DNA of 64,000 bases, taken from positions 2,232,001-2,296,000 of the forward strand of contig JAUSZU010000001.1 of NCBI GenBank assembly GCA_030817875.1, in the 5' to 3' direction. The DNA is from Flavobacterium sp. W4I14 (GTDB lineage Bacteria; Bacteroidota; Bacteroidia; Sphingobacteriales; Sphingobacteriaceae). Position 1 is the first letter of the stretch. Each line of letters opens with the position of its first letter. Positions 49,776-57,900 of this stretch are shown one piece after another. Both the position numbers and the translations under genes were made by a program. Under the pieces are notes generated by a model. The model was not told the origin of the DNA. It made no database searches and worked only from the letters and a program-made list of their open reading frames with translations.

Positions 49776-50627
49776 TTAAAGCAATTTTTCTACACCAAGT
49801 CCAAATAATGCAAAATCATACTTAACCGGATCTGAGGGGTCGAACTGCTTCAAATTGTCGGTTAATTCAATTGCAGTTAACCAATCAGTCTGCTTTCTAT
49901 TAATCAGTCCAAGCAAGCGTCCTACCCGATCAACATGCACATCACAGGGACAGATCAGATCTTTTGGCTGAAGTGTATTCCAAATACCAAAATCGACACC
50001 TTTTTGATCTGCCCTAACCATCCACCGCAAAAACATATTTAACCGTTTACAGGTAGATTTTTGCTTTGGTGAGGAGATATGTTTCTTCGTGCGGTGGGGA
50101 AAATCTTCTAAGGAGAAAAAATATTGTCTGAAATGATTCAATGCCTGCTCTATTGAAAAGTTAAGCTCAGCAGCATAACATACTTCAGAGGCATAGGCGA
50201 TCTCCAGTTTTACCGATGAAACTTCTAAATAATCAGGTCGAAAAACATCTTGCTTTGGTACAAATGCCTGCTCTAAACTATCGAAGTTTTGATAATGCTG
50301 CTTAAAAAAAGATATAAAATATAGTAAGTCGGTATCGTTAAATGTGCGGTGTTTAAAGTTCAGCAAGCGTTTTAAATCGTTATCGGTATGATTAACAACA
50401 AAATCATAAGGCGCATTATCCATACGCACCAACAGTTCCTTACATTTATTAATAATTGTTTTCCGCTGGCCCCAGGCTAAAACCGCAGCGAAAAAGCCCG
50501 CAATTTCTATATCCTGTTTTTTTTCGAAAAGATGTGGAATACAAACCGGATCGTTTGCTATAAAATTTGGCTGATTGTATTGTTCGACCTTACTATCAAG
50601 GAAATTTTTTAGCTCTAAAAACTGCAT
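49776..50627 (-). CDS. TIGR02757/DUF2400 family protein
   Basis: A 283-residue protein of the TIGR02757 (DUF2400) family, conserved through Bacteroidota but not characterised in detail that I know of. Recognisable stretches are FFAAVLAWGQRKTIINK, RTFNDTDLLYFISF, KRLNMFLRWMVR, GIWNTLQPKDLICPCDVHV and the C-terminal PVKYDFALFGLGVE. The helical pattern and the HVxRxxRxLGL stretch recall helix-hairpin-helix DNA glycosylases, so a nucleic-acid role is possible. It is probably a single-gene unit. Confidence 0.88.
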   Translation of the reverse strand: MQFLELKNFLDSKVEQYNQPNFIANDPVCIPHLFEKKQDIEIAGFFAAVLAWGQRKTIINKCKELLVRMDNAPYDFVVNHTDNDLKRLLNFKHRTFNDTDLLYFISFFKQHYQNFDSLEQAFVPKQDVFRPDYLEVSSVKLEIAYASEVCYAAELNFSIEQALNHFRQYFFSLEDFPHRTKKHISSPKQKSTCKRLNMFLRWMVRADQKGVDFGIWNTLQPKDLICPCDVHVDRVGRLLGLINRKQTDWLTAIELTDNLKQFDPSDPVKYDFALFGLGVEKLL

Positions 50628-50670
50628 ATATGTGATGATTAAACGAAAATAGCATTACCATCTATCAGAT

Positions 50671-50735
50671 TGTCATGCTGAGGGTACGAAGCATCTGCAA
50701 CCGATGAAAAAGATGCTTCGTGCCTCAGCATGACA
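50671..50735. repeat. Nested perfect hairpin repeat
   Basis: TGTCATGCTGAGG (50671-50683) pairs with CCTCAGCATGACA (50723-50735), and inside it CGAAGCATCT (50687-50696) pairs with AGATGCTTCG (50711-50720). It contains the TCATnCTGAG...CGAAG text that is common in Bacteroidota intergenic repeats, here as two facing copies. Confidence 0.8.
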
Positions 50736-50757
50736 GCAACATTTAATACAGTACCTT

Positions 50758-50790
50758 ACAAAAAAAACGGGCAAATATTTTATCTGCCCG
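50758..50790 (-). terminator. Intrinsic terminator of the cystathionine gamma-synthase gene
   Basis: On the minus strand CGGGCA pairs with TGCCCG around an AT-rich loop and is followed by a run of eight T. It begins 9 bp past the stop codon. Confidence 0.8.
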
Positions 50791-50799
50791 CTCGAAATG

Positions 50800-51939
50800 T
50801 TATGCTAATGCATTTGCCAGATCCTCTAAAAGATCATCGATATCTTCAACTCCAACACTTAAACGAAGTAGGTTATCGGTAACACCTACTTTCTCTCTTT
50901 CTTCTTTCGGAATAGAACCATGTGTCATCGTTGCAGGGTGATTAATTAATGATTCTACCCCACCCAATGATTCAGCTAATGTGAATACTTTAAAATTAGA
51001 CGAGATTCTAAAAGTTTCTTCCAGATCAGCACCTTTTAAGGTAATCGAAATCATCCCGCCAAATCCGCGCATTTGTTTTTTAGCCACATCGTGATTAGGG
51101 TGATCTTCAAAACCAGGCCAATAAATTTTATCAACCTTTGGATGTGTTTTTAAATAATGTGCAATGCGCGCTCCGTTTTCGCAATGTGCTTTCATCCGAA
51201 GGTGAAGTGTTTTAATTCCCCTCAATACTAAAAAAGCATCCTGCGGGCCTGGTGTTGCACCACAGGCATTATAAATAAACCACAGGTCTTTATACAATTG
51301 CTCGTCATTTGTTACCAAAGCACCCATTACCACATCAGAGTGGCCACCAATGTATTTGGTTACCGAGTGCATCACAATATCTGCGCCCAGATCAATCGGG
51401 TTTTGTAAATAAGGCGATGCGAATGTATTATCAACGGTAAGGATTAAATTTTTCTCTTTTGTAATTTTTGACACCCCTTCAATATCGATAATCTGCATGG
51501 TAGGATTAGTAGGTGTTTCTATCCAAACCAATTTGGTTTTATCATTAATATAGGGCAATATATTCTCTGGCTTAGATAGATCCAGAAAATGAAATTTGAT
51601 TCCGTATTTAGTGTATATTTTGGTAAAGATCCGGTATGAGCCACCATACAGATCATTTCCCGTAATCACTTCATCTCCAGGCTGCAATAATTTCAATACG
51701 GCATCTGTTGCCCCCATTCCGCTCGAAAAAGCCAGACCATATTTGGCATTTTCTAAAGCAGCTAAACAATCTTCCAAAGCTTTACGTGTTGGGTTTGTTC
51801 CCCTCGAATACTCGTAGCCTTTATTGTCTCCCGGAGATTTCTGCCAATAAGTAGAAGTTTGATATATCGGTGTCATTACAGCACCTGTAGTTGGATCAGG
51901 CTCTTGACCTGCATGTATAGCTTTAGTTGCGAATTTCAT
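50800..51939 (-). CDS. Cystathionine gamma-synthase family PLP enzyme
   Basis: A 379-residue trans-sulfuration enzyme from ATG at 51939 (MKFATKAIHAGQEPD); the frame is open 10 codons further up but that part is not conserved-looking. PLP binds Lys195 in MHSVTKYIGGHSD. Other family motifs are YEYSRGTNPTRKALE, SSGMGATDA and IETPTNPT. It joins activated homoserine and cysteine to cystathionine, or catalyses the related gamma-lyase or homocysteine reactions; sequence alone does not separate these. It is a single gene with its own terminator. Confidence 0.9.
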   Translation of the reverse strand: MKFATKAIHAGQEPDPTTGAVMTPIYQTSTYWQKSPGDNKGYEYSRGTNPTRKALEDCLAALENAKYGLAFSSGMGATDAVLKLLQPGDEVITGNDLYGGSYRIFTKIYTKYGIKFHFLDLSKPENILPYINDKTKLVWIETPTNPTMQIIDIEGVSKITKEKNLILTVDNTFASPYLQNPIDLGADIVMHSVTKYIGGHSDVVMGALVTNDEQLYKDLWFIYNACGATPGPQDAFLVLRGIKTLHLRMKAHCENGARIAHYLKTHPKVDKIYWPGFEDHPNHDVAKKQMRGFGGMISITLKGADLEETFRISSNFKVFTLAESLGGVESLINHPATMTHGSIPKEEREKVGVTDNLLRLSVGVEDIDDLLEDLANALA

Positions 51940-52084
51940 TTTTATAGTATCAAGATTGATGAGTACCAAGTATCGAGATAAGATTCTAAAACACCTATAC
52001 CTCCGATACTATCTTACATTAATATTTAAATCGTTTACCAGAAGATCTGTGCTTCTAAAAACGATCTTAAACTTATTTTTAAAG

Positions 52085-52104
52085 CGAGAGCAAGGAGACT
52101 CTCG
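52085..52104 (-). terminator. Possible terminator of proS
   Basis: CGAGAG, 8-nt loop, CTCTCG, then CTTTAAAAA on the minus strand, about 27 bp past the proS stop. The neighbouring ACTCCGAACTCCCGACTCAG belongs to the same loose repeat family as the 16829-16870 units. Confidence 0.4.
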
Positions 52105-52130
52105 ACTCCGAACTCCCGACTCAGGACTGT

Positions 52131-53603
52131 CTAATATGCTCTTGCAAACAGTACCCTTTGGATAGATGGTTTTCCTGAATAAATACAAATACCATCTTCT
52201 AATTTATTATCTAAAGGAATACAACGAATGGTTGCTTTTGTTTCTTCTTTTATCTTTTGTTCTGTTTCTGGTGTTCCATCCCAGTGTGCTGATATAAAAC
52301 CAGCTTTGGTATCTAACAATTCCTGAAACTCTTCGTAACTATTGGCTTCTGTAATATGCGCATCGCGATAAGCCAAAGCTTTATTGAACATGCTTTGCTG
52401 AATATCTTCCAATAATTTGATGATGTAAATATCCAATCCTTCCTGAGGTACAGTTTGTTTCACCTTGGTATCCCTACGGGCAATTTCTACTGTTTTATTT
52501 TCTAAATCGCGACCACCAATGGCAATACGGATCGGCACACCTTTCAACTCATAATCAGCGAACTTAAATCCAGGGCGCTGTGTATCCCTGTCATCATATT
52601 TCACCGAAACGCCTAAACCTTTTAAACGCATGGTTAATTCATTAACATATGAAGAAATTCTTGCCAGATCCTCATCACCTTTATAAATCGGAACAATTAC
52701 CACTTGTATTGGCGCTAATTTCGGTGGAATAATCAATCCTGAATCATCACTGTGCGCCATAATCAAGGCACCCATTAAACGTGTAGAAACACCCCATGAA
52801 GTAGCCCATACATGGTCTAATTTCCCATCTTTACCGGTAAACTTAACATCAAAAGCTTTAGCAAAATTCTGACCTAAAAAGTGAGATGTACCTGCTTGTA
52901 AAGCTTTACCATCCTGCATTAAGGCCTCAATACAATAAGTATCCAAAGCACCTGCAAAGCGCTCATTCGGCGATTTACGACCTCTGATTACCGGAACTGC
53001 CAACCAATTTTCGGCAAAATCGGCATAGATATGCAGCATGCGTTCTGTTTCCTCAATTGCCTCTTCTGCAGTAGCATGTGCAGTATGGCCTTCCTGCCAC
53101 AAAAATTCGGCTGTGCGTAGAAACAACCTGGTACGCATTTCCCATCTTACCACATTCGCCCACTGATTGATCAATATCGGCAAATCACGGTACGATTGGA
53201 TCCATCCTTTATAGGTATTCCAAATAATGGTTTCGGATGTAGGACGAACAATTAATTCCTCCTCTAATTTGGCTGTTTCATCAACAACAATATTTCCGTT
53301 ACCGTCATTTTTTAACCGGTAATGTGTTACTACTGCACATTCTGTCGCAAAACCCTCAACGTGAGAAGCTTCCTTAGAGAAAAATGACTTTGGGATGAAT
53401 AATGGAAAATAGGCATTTTGATGGCCTGTATCCTTAAACATTTTATCTAAAACAGCCTGCATTTTTTCCCATATAGCATAGCCATTAGGCTTTATAACCA
53501 TACAACCACGCACAGCAGAGTGCTCTGCTAAATCTGCTTTTAACACAATATCATTATACCACTGGGAATAATCTGCTTCTCTACTTGTAATTTCTTTGCT
53601 CAT
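52131..53603 (-). CDS. proS: Prolyl-tRNA synthetase, archaeal/eukaryote-like type
   Basis: A class II aminoacyl-tRNA synthetase of 490 aa from ATG at 53603 ([17 protein letters not shown]); the extra 29 codons upstream do not look coding. It charges tRNA-Pro, whose two genes lie at 5.2-5.4 kb. Motif-like stretches are [46 protein letters not shown] and the C-terminal anticodon-binding part ([13 protein letters not shown]), with a CIPLDN and FARAY end. The length and lack of a large insertion place it in the shorter ProRS type common in Bacteroidota. Confidence 0.95.
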   Translation of the reverse strand: MSKEITSREADYSQWYNDIVLKADLAEHSAVRGCMVIKPNGYAIWEKMQAVLDKMFKDTGHQNAYFPLFIPKSFFSKEASHVEGFATECAVVTHYRLKNDGNGNIVVDETAKLEEELIVRPTSETIIWNTYKGWIQSYRDLPILINQWANVVRWEMRTRLFLRTAEFLWQEGHTAHATAEEAIEETERMLHIYADFAENWLAVPVIRGRKSPNERFAGALDTYCIEALMQDGKALQAGTSHFLGQNFAKAFDVKFTGKDGKLDHVWATSWGVSTRLMGALIMAHSDDSGLIIPPKLAPIQVVIVPIYKGDEDLARISSYVNELTMRLKGLGVSVKYDDRDTQRPGFKFADYELKGVPIRIAIGGRDLENKTVEIARRDTKVKQTVPQEGLDIYIIKLLEDIQQSMFNKALAYRDAHITEANSYEEFQELLDTKAGFISAHWDGTPETEQKIKEETKATIRCIPLDNKLEDGICIYSGKPSIQRVLFARAY

Positions 53604-53654
53604 CTTATGTATTTGGAACGTAATTTGTATGTTAAAAAGTGTAAAATCCGACGG

Positions 53655-53687
53655 CAAATTTATAAATTTATGCCTACAAAAGATCAA
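53655..53687 (-). promoter_or_regulatory. Promoter of proS
   Basis: The minus strand has TTG (53685-53687), 22 bp, then TAAATTTG (53655-53662), an exact TAnnTTTG box, about 52 bp before the start codon. Confidence 0.5.
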
Positions 53688-53745
53688 CAATTAATGTCAA
53701 TTGTGATTTAACATTTTTAGACTAAGTAAATAGTTAGGAATTAAC

Positions 53746-53753
53746 TACTTTTG
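53746..53753 (+). promoter_or_regulatory. -7 box for the lipoprotein/FadL operon
   Basis: TACTTTTG is an exact TAnnTTTG match, 48 bp before the ATG at 53802. No clear -33 TTG was found at the standard distance. Confidence 0.4.
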
Positions 53754-53801
53754 GAACTTGTTTATTACATTCGTGAACACACACAACTAAATATAAACAC
53801 A

Positions 53802-54806
53802 ATGAAACCAATTAAATTTTTACCCATTGTTATGATTGCCGCCGCAGGGTTGGTGGCATCATGCGCTACATCAAAATTGGCTCAAACTAAGCCAGCTGAT
53901 GATGTTTATAATTCTGTGGCGAAAGCCCGGGAGGTTGAAATAGCACCTCAACCTCAGAACCGACAAGGCCAGCAATATCAGGCCCAAGGGCAGGAAGAAT
54001 ATGATGAATATTACGGAACCAGTAATCCTTATTACGATATGGATTACTCATCTAGAATAAACCGTTTTTATAATGGTTACAGCTTTCAAGGCTATTACGA
54101 CCCATATTTTGACAATTATTACTATGGAAGCAGTTATGGTCCTTCAAACTACCTGGGTTATGGCCTGGGTTGGAACAGCGGATATGGTTTAGGTGGCTGG
54201 GGCGGGAGCTTTGGTTATGGCAGCATCTGGAGCAATCCCTTCTATTATGGTAATTTTGGCTACGGATGGAACAATCCTTATGGATGGAACTCTTGGGGAC
54301 CTAATTCTTACTATGATCGTTTCGGTTGGGGTGGCGGATATTACGGCGGAGGCTGGGGTATTGGTGGCGGATACTATGGTGGCGGTGTGTATACCAATAG
54401 AGGTTACAGCAGACCAAGACCAGGAAGCAACGATAGAGGCACGCCAAGGTATGGAAACGGCAATGCCGGAAATGCGGGCAGACCGAGTAGATCTGGTGTT
54501 GCAAATCCTAATGGTATAGGTTATGCTCCAAATATTAATGCTGGAAGACCAAGCAGAAACCAAGGTAATGGCAGCTATGCACAACCTCAGGGCTCGCAAG
54601 CTGGCAGACCTACAAGGAATGATAATTATAGTCCTCAAGGTACACAAAGTAGCAGGCCTACCAGAAACGAAACCTATACTCCACCTACCAGAACCGAAAG
54701 CAGACCTAGTTATTCACCACCACCATCAAATGGCGGCGGCGGCGGTGGTTCAACCGGTGGTGGCGGTGGTGGCGGTTCAAGACCATCAAGAGCAGGAAGA
54801 GGTTAA
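53802..54806 (+). CDS. Gly/Tyr-rich lipoprotein
   Basis: A 334-residue lipoprotein from ATG at 53802 (MKPIKFLPIV); an upstream in-frame ATG would hide the signal peptide. The lipobox LVASC gives the lipidated Cys. The mature part has little regular fold: a QNRQGQQYQAQGQEEYDEYY linker, a Tyr/Gly/Trp-rich centre with many YGxxW-like units (about 90-210), and an Arg/Ser/Pro/Gln-rich tail with repeated GRPSR and SRPTRNE units that ends in poly-Gly. The composition suggests a disordered or aggregating cell-surface or periplasmic protein. The FadL-like gene follows after 19 bp, so the two are probably one operon. Confidence 0.85.
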   Translation: MKPIKFLPIVMIAAAGLVASCATSKLAQTKPADDVYNSVAKAREVEIAPQPQNRQGQQYQAQGQEEYDEYYGTSNPYYDMDYSSRINRFYNGYSFQGYYDPYFDNYYYGSSYGPSNYLGYGLGWNSGYGLGGWGGSFGYGSIWSNPFYYGNFGYGWNNPYGWNSWGPNSYYDRFGWGGGYYGGGWGIGGGYYGGGVYTNRGYSRPRPGSNDRGTPRYGNGNAGNAGRPSRSGVANPNGIGYAPNINAGRPSRNQGNGSYAQPQGSQAGRPTRNDNYSPQGTQSSRPTRNETYTPPTRTESRPSYSPPPSNGGGGGGSTGGGGGGGSRPSRAGRG

Positions 54807-54825
54807 TTTAATTTAAACACACAAC

Positions 54826-56355
54826 ATGAAAAAATATATTTTAGCTTCACTAGTAGCTACAGTAGCTGCTATGGGATCAACGTACGCCCAAAGTTACGCC
54901 CCTGATGCGTTCCGCTTTTCTCAAACCAATTATGGTAGTTCTGCCCGATTTAAGGGAATGGGCGGTGCACAAATCGGAGTTGGAGGTGATATTGGTTCAA
55001 TTAACGCGAACCCTGCCGGATTGGGTTTATTTACCAAATCTGAGTTTAGTTTAACTCCTGAATTTAATTCTGTCTCAAACAATAGCGCATATCTGGGCAA
55101 CAATACCAAAGCTGATAAAAACCAGATTAACCTAAATAATATTGGTGTGGTTTTTTACAGTCCAGCGGCAAGAATAAAGGGTGCTGACGTAAATAAAGGA
55201 TTGGTAAGTACGGTATTCGGTTTAAGCTATACGAGAAATAACGATTTTTTAAATAACATTAACTATAGCGGCACTAATACAAACAGCTCGATTAGAGATT
55301 CTTATGTAGATCAGGCTAATAATTTTGGCGTAACAAACAGCATCGCAGGTGATGCTTACAACAGTTTTCTGATCAATAAAAACACGCCTACCTTTCCTAA
55401 CAAATATTCTGCAGAACCCTATAACAATGCCAATTTTACACAAAACTGGGATGAGGCACGTTTAGGCTCCACTTCAGAATTTAATGTGGCTGGTGCCCTA
55501 AATTTTGGCAATAAGGTATACATTGGTGCTACTGCTAGTTTTGTCAATGTTAAATATACCAGCGATGCTACTTTTACAGAATCAGGTATTGTTAACTCAT
55601 ATAATGATGGTGATGTCATACCTACATACAACGGAAATGAAAATTACAGCCTTAACCACTTTAGAAATCAAGAAACTAAAGGCGGTGGATTCAATTTGAA
55701 ATTAGGTGCTATTTTCAGACCGGTTAATGAGTTAAGAATCGGTTTGAATTTCCAAACACCAACCTGGATGAACATTGAAGACAATACCAGTGAGACTTTA
55801 CAGGCTACTACTGCAGGAAATGCTAATAGTGGGCCAACTAAATCGAACAATCCAACTCAATATTATTCATTTACTTATAATTTGCGTACACCACTAAAAG
55901 CTTCGGCAGGTATTAGCTACGTAATCGCTGGTACAGCATTAATCTCAGCCGATGTTGATTATGTAGATTATGCCTCAATGCGTTTTTCTGATTCTAACGG
56001 TTCTGATCTTTCAACAATAAACGACAATAACGCCTTTATCAAAGCGTCATATAAAGAAGCTGTTAACTATAGATTTGGTGCAGAAGTAAAAGTAACCAAC
56101 GAAATTAGTTTACGCGGTGGTTACGGCGTAAATGGAAATGGTGTTAAAGGCGGCGACAATAAATTTTACCAAGGTCAATATTACACTGGTGGAATTGGAT
56201 ACCGGGTAGATAACTATTATTTCGATTTAGCGTATCAGAACTACAAAACAAACTTTAGTTCAAGTCCTTATTTGCTAGACGATTATACAGAACCTGTTGC
56301 AGATGTTAAAAGCAATAGAAACAATGTATTCTTAACCTTTGGGGTAAGATTTTAA
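54826..56355 (+). CDS. OmpP1/FadL-like outer-membrane protein
   Basis: A 509-residue outer-membrane barrel with a signal peptide (cleavage near TYAQ). The family start motif is FRFSQTNYGSSARFKGMGGA, then GDIGSINANPAGLGL. In model FadL proteins this carries hydrophobic compounds across the outer membrane; Bacteroidota relatives are often labelled hemin receptors without proof. The last residues (NVFLTFGVRF) form a typical barrel end strand with a C-terminal Phe. It is coupled to the lipoprotein gene and closed by a terminator. Confidence 0.88.
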   Translation: MKKYILASLVATVAAMGSTYAQSYAPDAFRFSQTNYGSSARFKGMGGAQIGVGGDIGSINANPAGLGLFTKSEFSLTPEFNSVSNNSAYLGNNTKADKNQINLNNIGVVFYSPAARIKGADVNKGLVSTVFGLSYTRNNDFLNNINYSGTNTNSSIRDSYVDQANNFGVTNSIAGDAYNSFLINKNTPTFPNKYSAEPYNNANFTQNWDEARLGSTSEFNVAGALNFGNKVYIGATASFVNVKYTSDATFTESGIVNSYNDGDVIPTYNGNENYSLNHFRNQETKGGGFNLKLGAIFRPVNELRIGLNFQTPTWMNIEDNTSETLQATTAGNANSGPTKSNNPTQYYSFTYNLRTPLKASAGISYVIAGTALISADVDYVDYASMRFSDSNGSDLSTINDNNAFIKASYKEAVNYRFGAEVKVTNEISLRGGYGVNGNGVKGGDNKFYQGQYYTGGIGYRVDNYYFDLAYQNYKTNFSSSPYLLDDYTEPVADVKSNRNNVFLTFGVRF

Positions 56356-56379
56356 TAATAACTGTCTTACATAATTAAG

Positions 56380-56418
56380 AAGCGTCAGTTTTTCAACTAG
56401 AGAACTGCCGCTTTTTTT
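56380..56418 (+). terminator. Intrinsic terminator after the FadL-like gene
   Basis: AAGCGTCAGTT pairs with AACTGCCGCTT (one G-T mismatch) and is followed by TTTTTT. Confidence 0.8.
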
Positions 56419-56423
56419 ACCAT

Positions 56424-56455
56424 AAAAAAGGATACCCAATCGGGTATCCTCAAAC
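56424..56455 (-). terminator. Intrinsic terminator after the susD-like gene
   Basis: AGGATACCC, AATC, GGGTATCCT, with an A-run on its left that gives a T-tract on the minus strand. It lies back to back with the plus-strand terminator at 56380-56418. Confidence 0.8.
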
Positions 56456-56478
56456 ATTATCAACTAAAAAGAACCTAT

Positions 56479-57876
56479 TTAATTAACATCCCACCATAAC
56501 CTGTCGGTAATTTTAGCCTTTTGTTGCGGTTGTGGGTTTGCTGTAATTTCGCTATTTGGGTAAAGTACCCTTCTCGGAATTTCAGAGAGTGCATTTTTAA
56601 CTTTGGTTAAAGCCGGGAATCCGGTACGACGCCAATCTGTATAATTTTCAGCATTAAGAAAGTTTGAAACCGACTTTTCTTCCATAATTAAACGAAGTGC
56701 ATTTGTACTGTTGAGTGTTCCCCGCGAAGCAATGTAGGTATCCATATCAATTGTGCTCACCCCTACCTTAGTCATGTGCTGTTTAATACCATCCTGATAA
56801 ATAGGTTGTGCAGCTGCAAAACCCGATACCACCAGCGTAGCTTCGGCCTTTATGAATAATGCTTCGGTATAATTTACCAGGTAATTATTGGCATTGGCAC
56901 CCGCGTAAAAATCGGCAGGGATTGAGTAAGCCTCCAGACTTCCAATTTCGTCTAAACCGATCTGCCGGCCGGTATATAAACCGGTTTGTTTGGCAGGTTT
57001 AACCATTTTGCTTAATCTTGGATCGTTTCTGGTAGTAAAAGCATCAACAAAGGTGTTGGCAAGCACAAATGTAGTGCCTGGTAGAAAATTCTGTTGCCAT
57101 GGATTTTCTGCCCCCGCTGCACCACTGAAAGCAATTTTAGCATCATCATCATTGCTTTGCATACCATTAGTTAGTGCAGTCAAAGCCAACTGTGCCTGGG
57201 CAGAAGCAGTATTTCCGGGTGCTTTACTCAGGTGCATATAATAACGTGCTTTTAAAGTATAAGCCAATTTTCTCCACTTTGCCATATCGCCAGAATATAT
57301 CAGATCGTCACTACCAGGCGCTACACCAGCATTACGACCGATATCCGCAATCCCATCATCTAACAACCGCTGTAGCTGGGTGTATATCTGTTGCTGAGTA
57401 TCGTAAGTAGGATTGGCTACATCAATTCCCTTGAAAGCCTGACTGTAGGGGATATCTCCCCATACATCGGTTGCGTAGCCCAAAGTATACGCAGTGAGTA
57501 TTTTAGAAATCGCAGTATAATTAAAATTGCCGTTTGCAGCTGCTTTTACATTTAGGAGGCTTAAGTTGTTCAGCGTGCGCACGTATACATTGCTCCAGTC
57601 GCCGTCCATATCAATATTGTACATCTGATAAGTGCCAAAATTTGGGGCTACCTGGTTCAGTGCCATTACCTGCAGGTATTGCTGTAGCACTACACTTAAA
57701 TTCCCATCACCGGATGCATTGATATTTTGCGAAATCAGCATTTGTATAGGTGGTAACATGAGCGATTCTTTAACATCTATCGGTCTGTTGGGGTCATAGT
57801 TAACATCTATGTATTTTTTGCACCCGGCAAAAGCCATCATAAATGCAAAACTTAAAATGAAATATATCTTTTTCAT
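56479..57876 (-). CDS. SusD/RagB-like lipoprotein
   Basis: A 465-residue surface lipoprotein with lipobox FAGC (Cys19) and the KKYIDVNYDPNRP start typical of the SusD-like 2 group. It has TPR-like helices and the GYATDVWGDIPYSQAF motif. SusD proteins form the lid of a SusC barrel and bind glycans, peptides or other nutrients. The susC gene is 24 bp upstream, so they form one operon. No hydrolase or sensor gene is attached, so the substrate cannot be inferred. The C-terminal ending (KITDRLWWDVN) is normal for the group. Confidence 0.92.
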   Translation of the reverse strand: MKKIYFILSFAFMMAFAGCKKYIDVNYDPNRPIDVKESLMLPPIQMLISQNINASGDGNLSVVLQQYLQVMALNQVAPNFGTYQMYNIDMDGDWSNVYVRTLNNLSLLNVKAAANGNFNYTAISKILTAYTLGYATDVWGDIPYSQAFKGIDVANPTYDTQQQIYTQLQRLLDDGIADIGRNAGVAPGSDDLIYSGDMAKWRKLAYTLKARYYMHLSKAPGNTASAQAQLALTALTNGMQSNDDDAKIAFSGAAGAENPWQQNFLPGTTFVLANTFVDAFTTRNDPRLSKMVKPAKQTGLYTGRQIGLDEIGSLEAYSIPADFYAGANANNYLVNYTEALFIKAEATLVVSGFAAAQPIYQDGIKQHMTKVGVSTIDMDTYIASRGTLNSTNALRLIMEEKSVSNFLNAENYTDWRRTGFPALTKVKNALSEIPRRVLYPNSEITANPQPQQKAKITDRLWWDVN

Positions 57877-57900
57877 GTTGATTTTTTTTATGTATTGGGC

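Noticed and set aside
54189-54816. Four extra open frames inside the Gly/Tyr-rich lipoprotein
   Set aside because: Low-complexity codons leave other frames open; they lack starts and homology.
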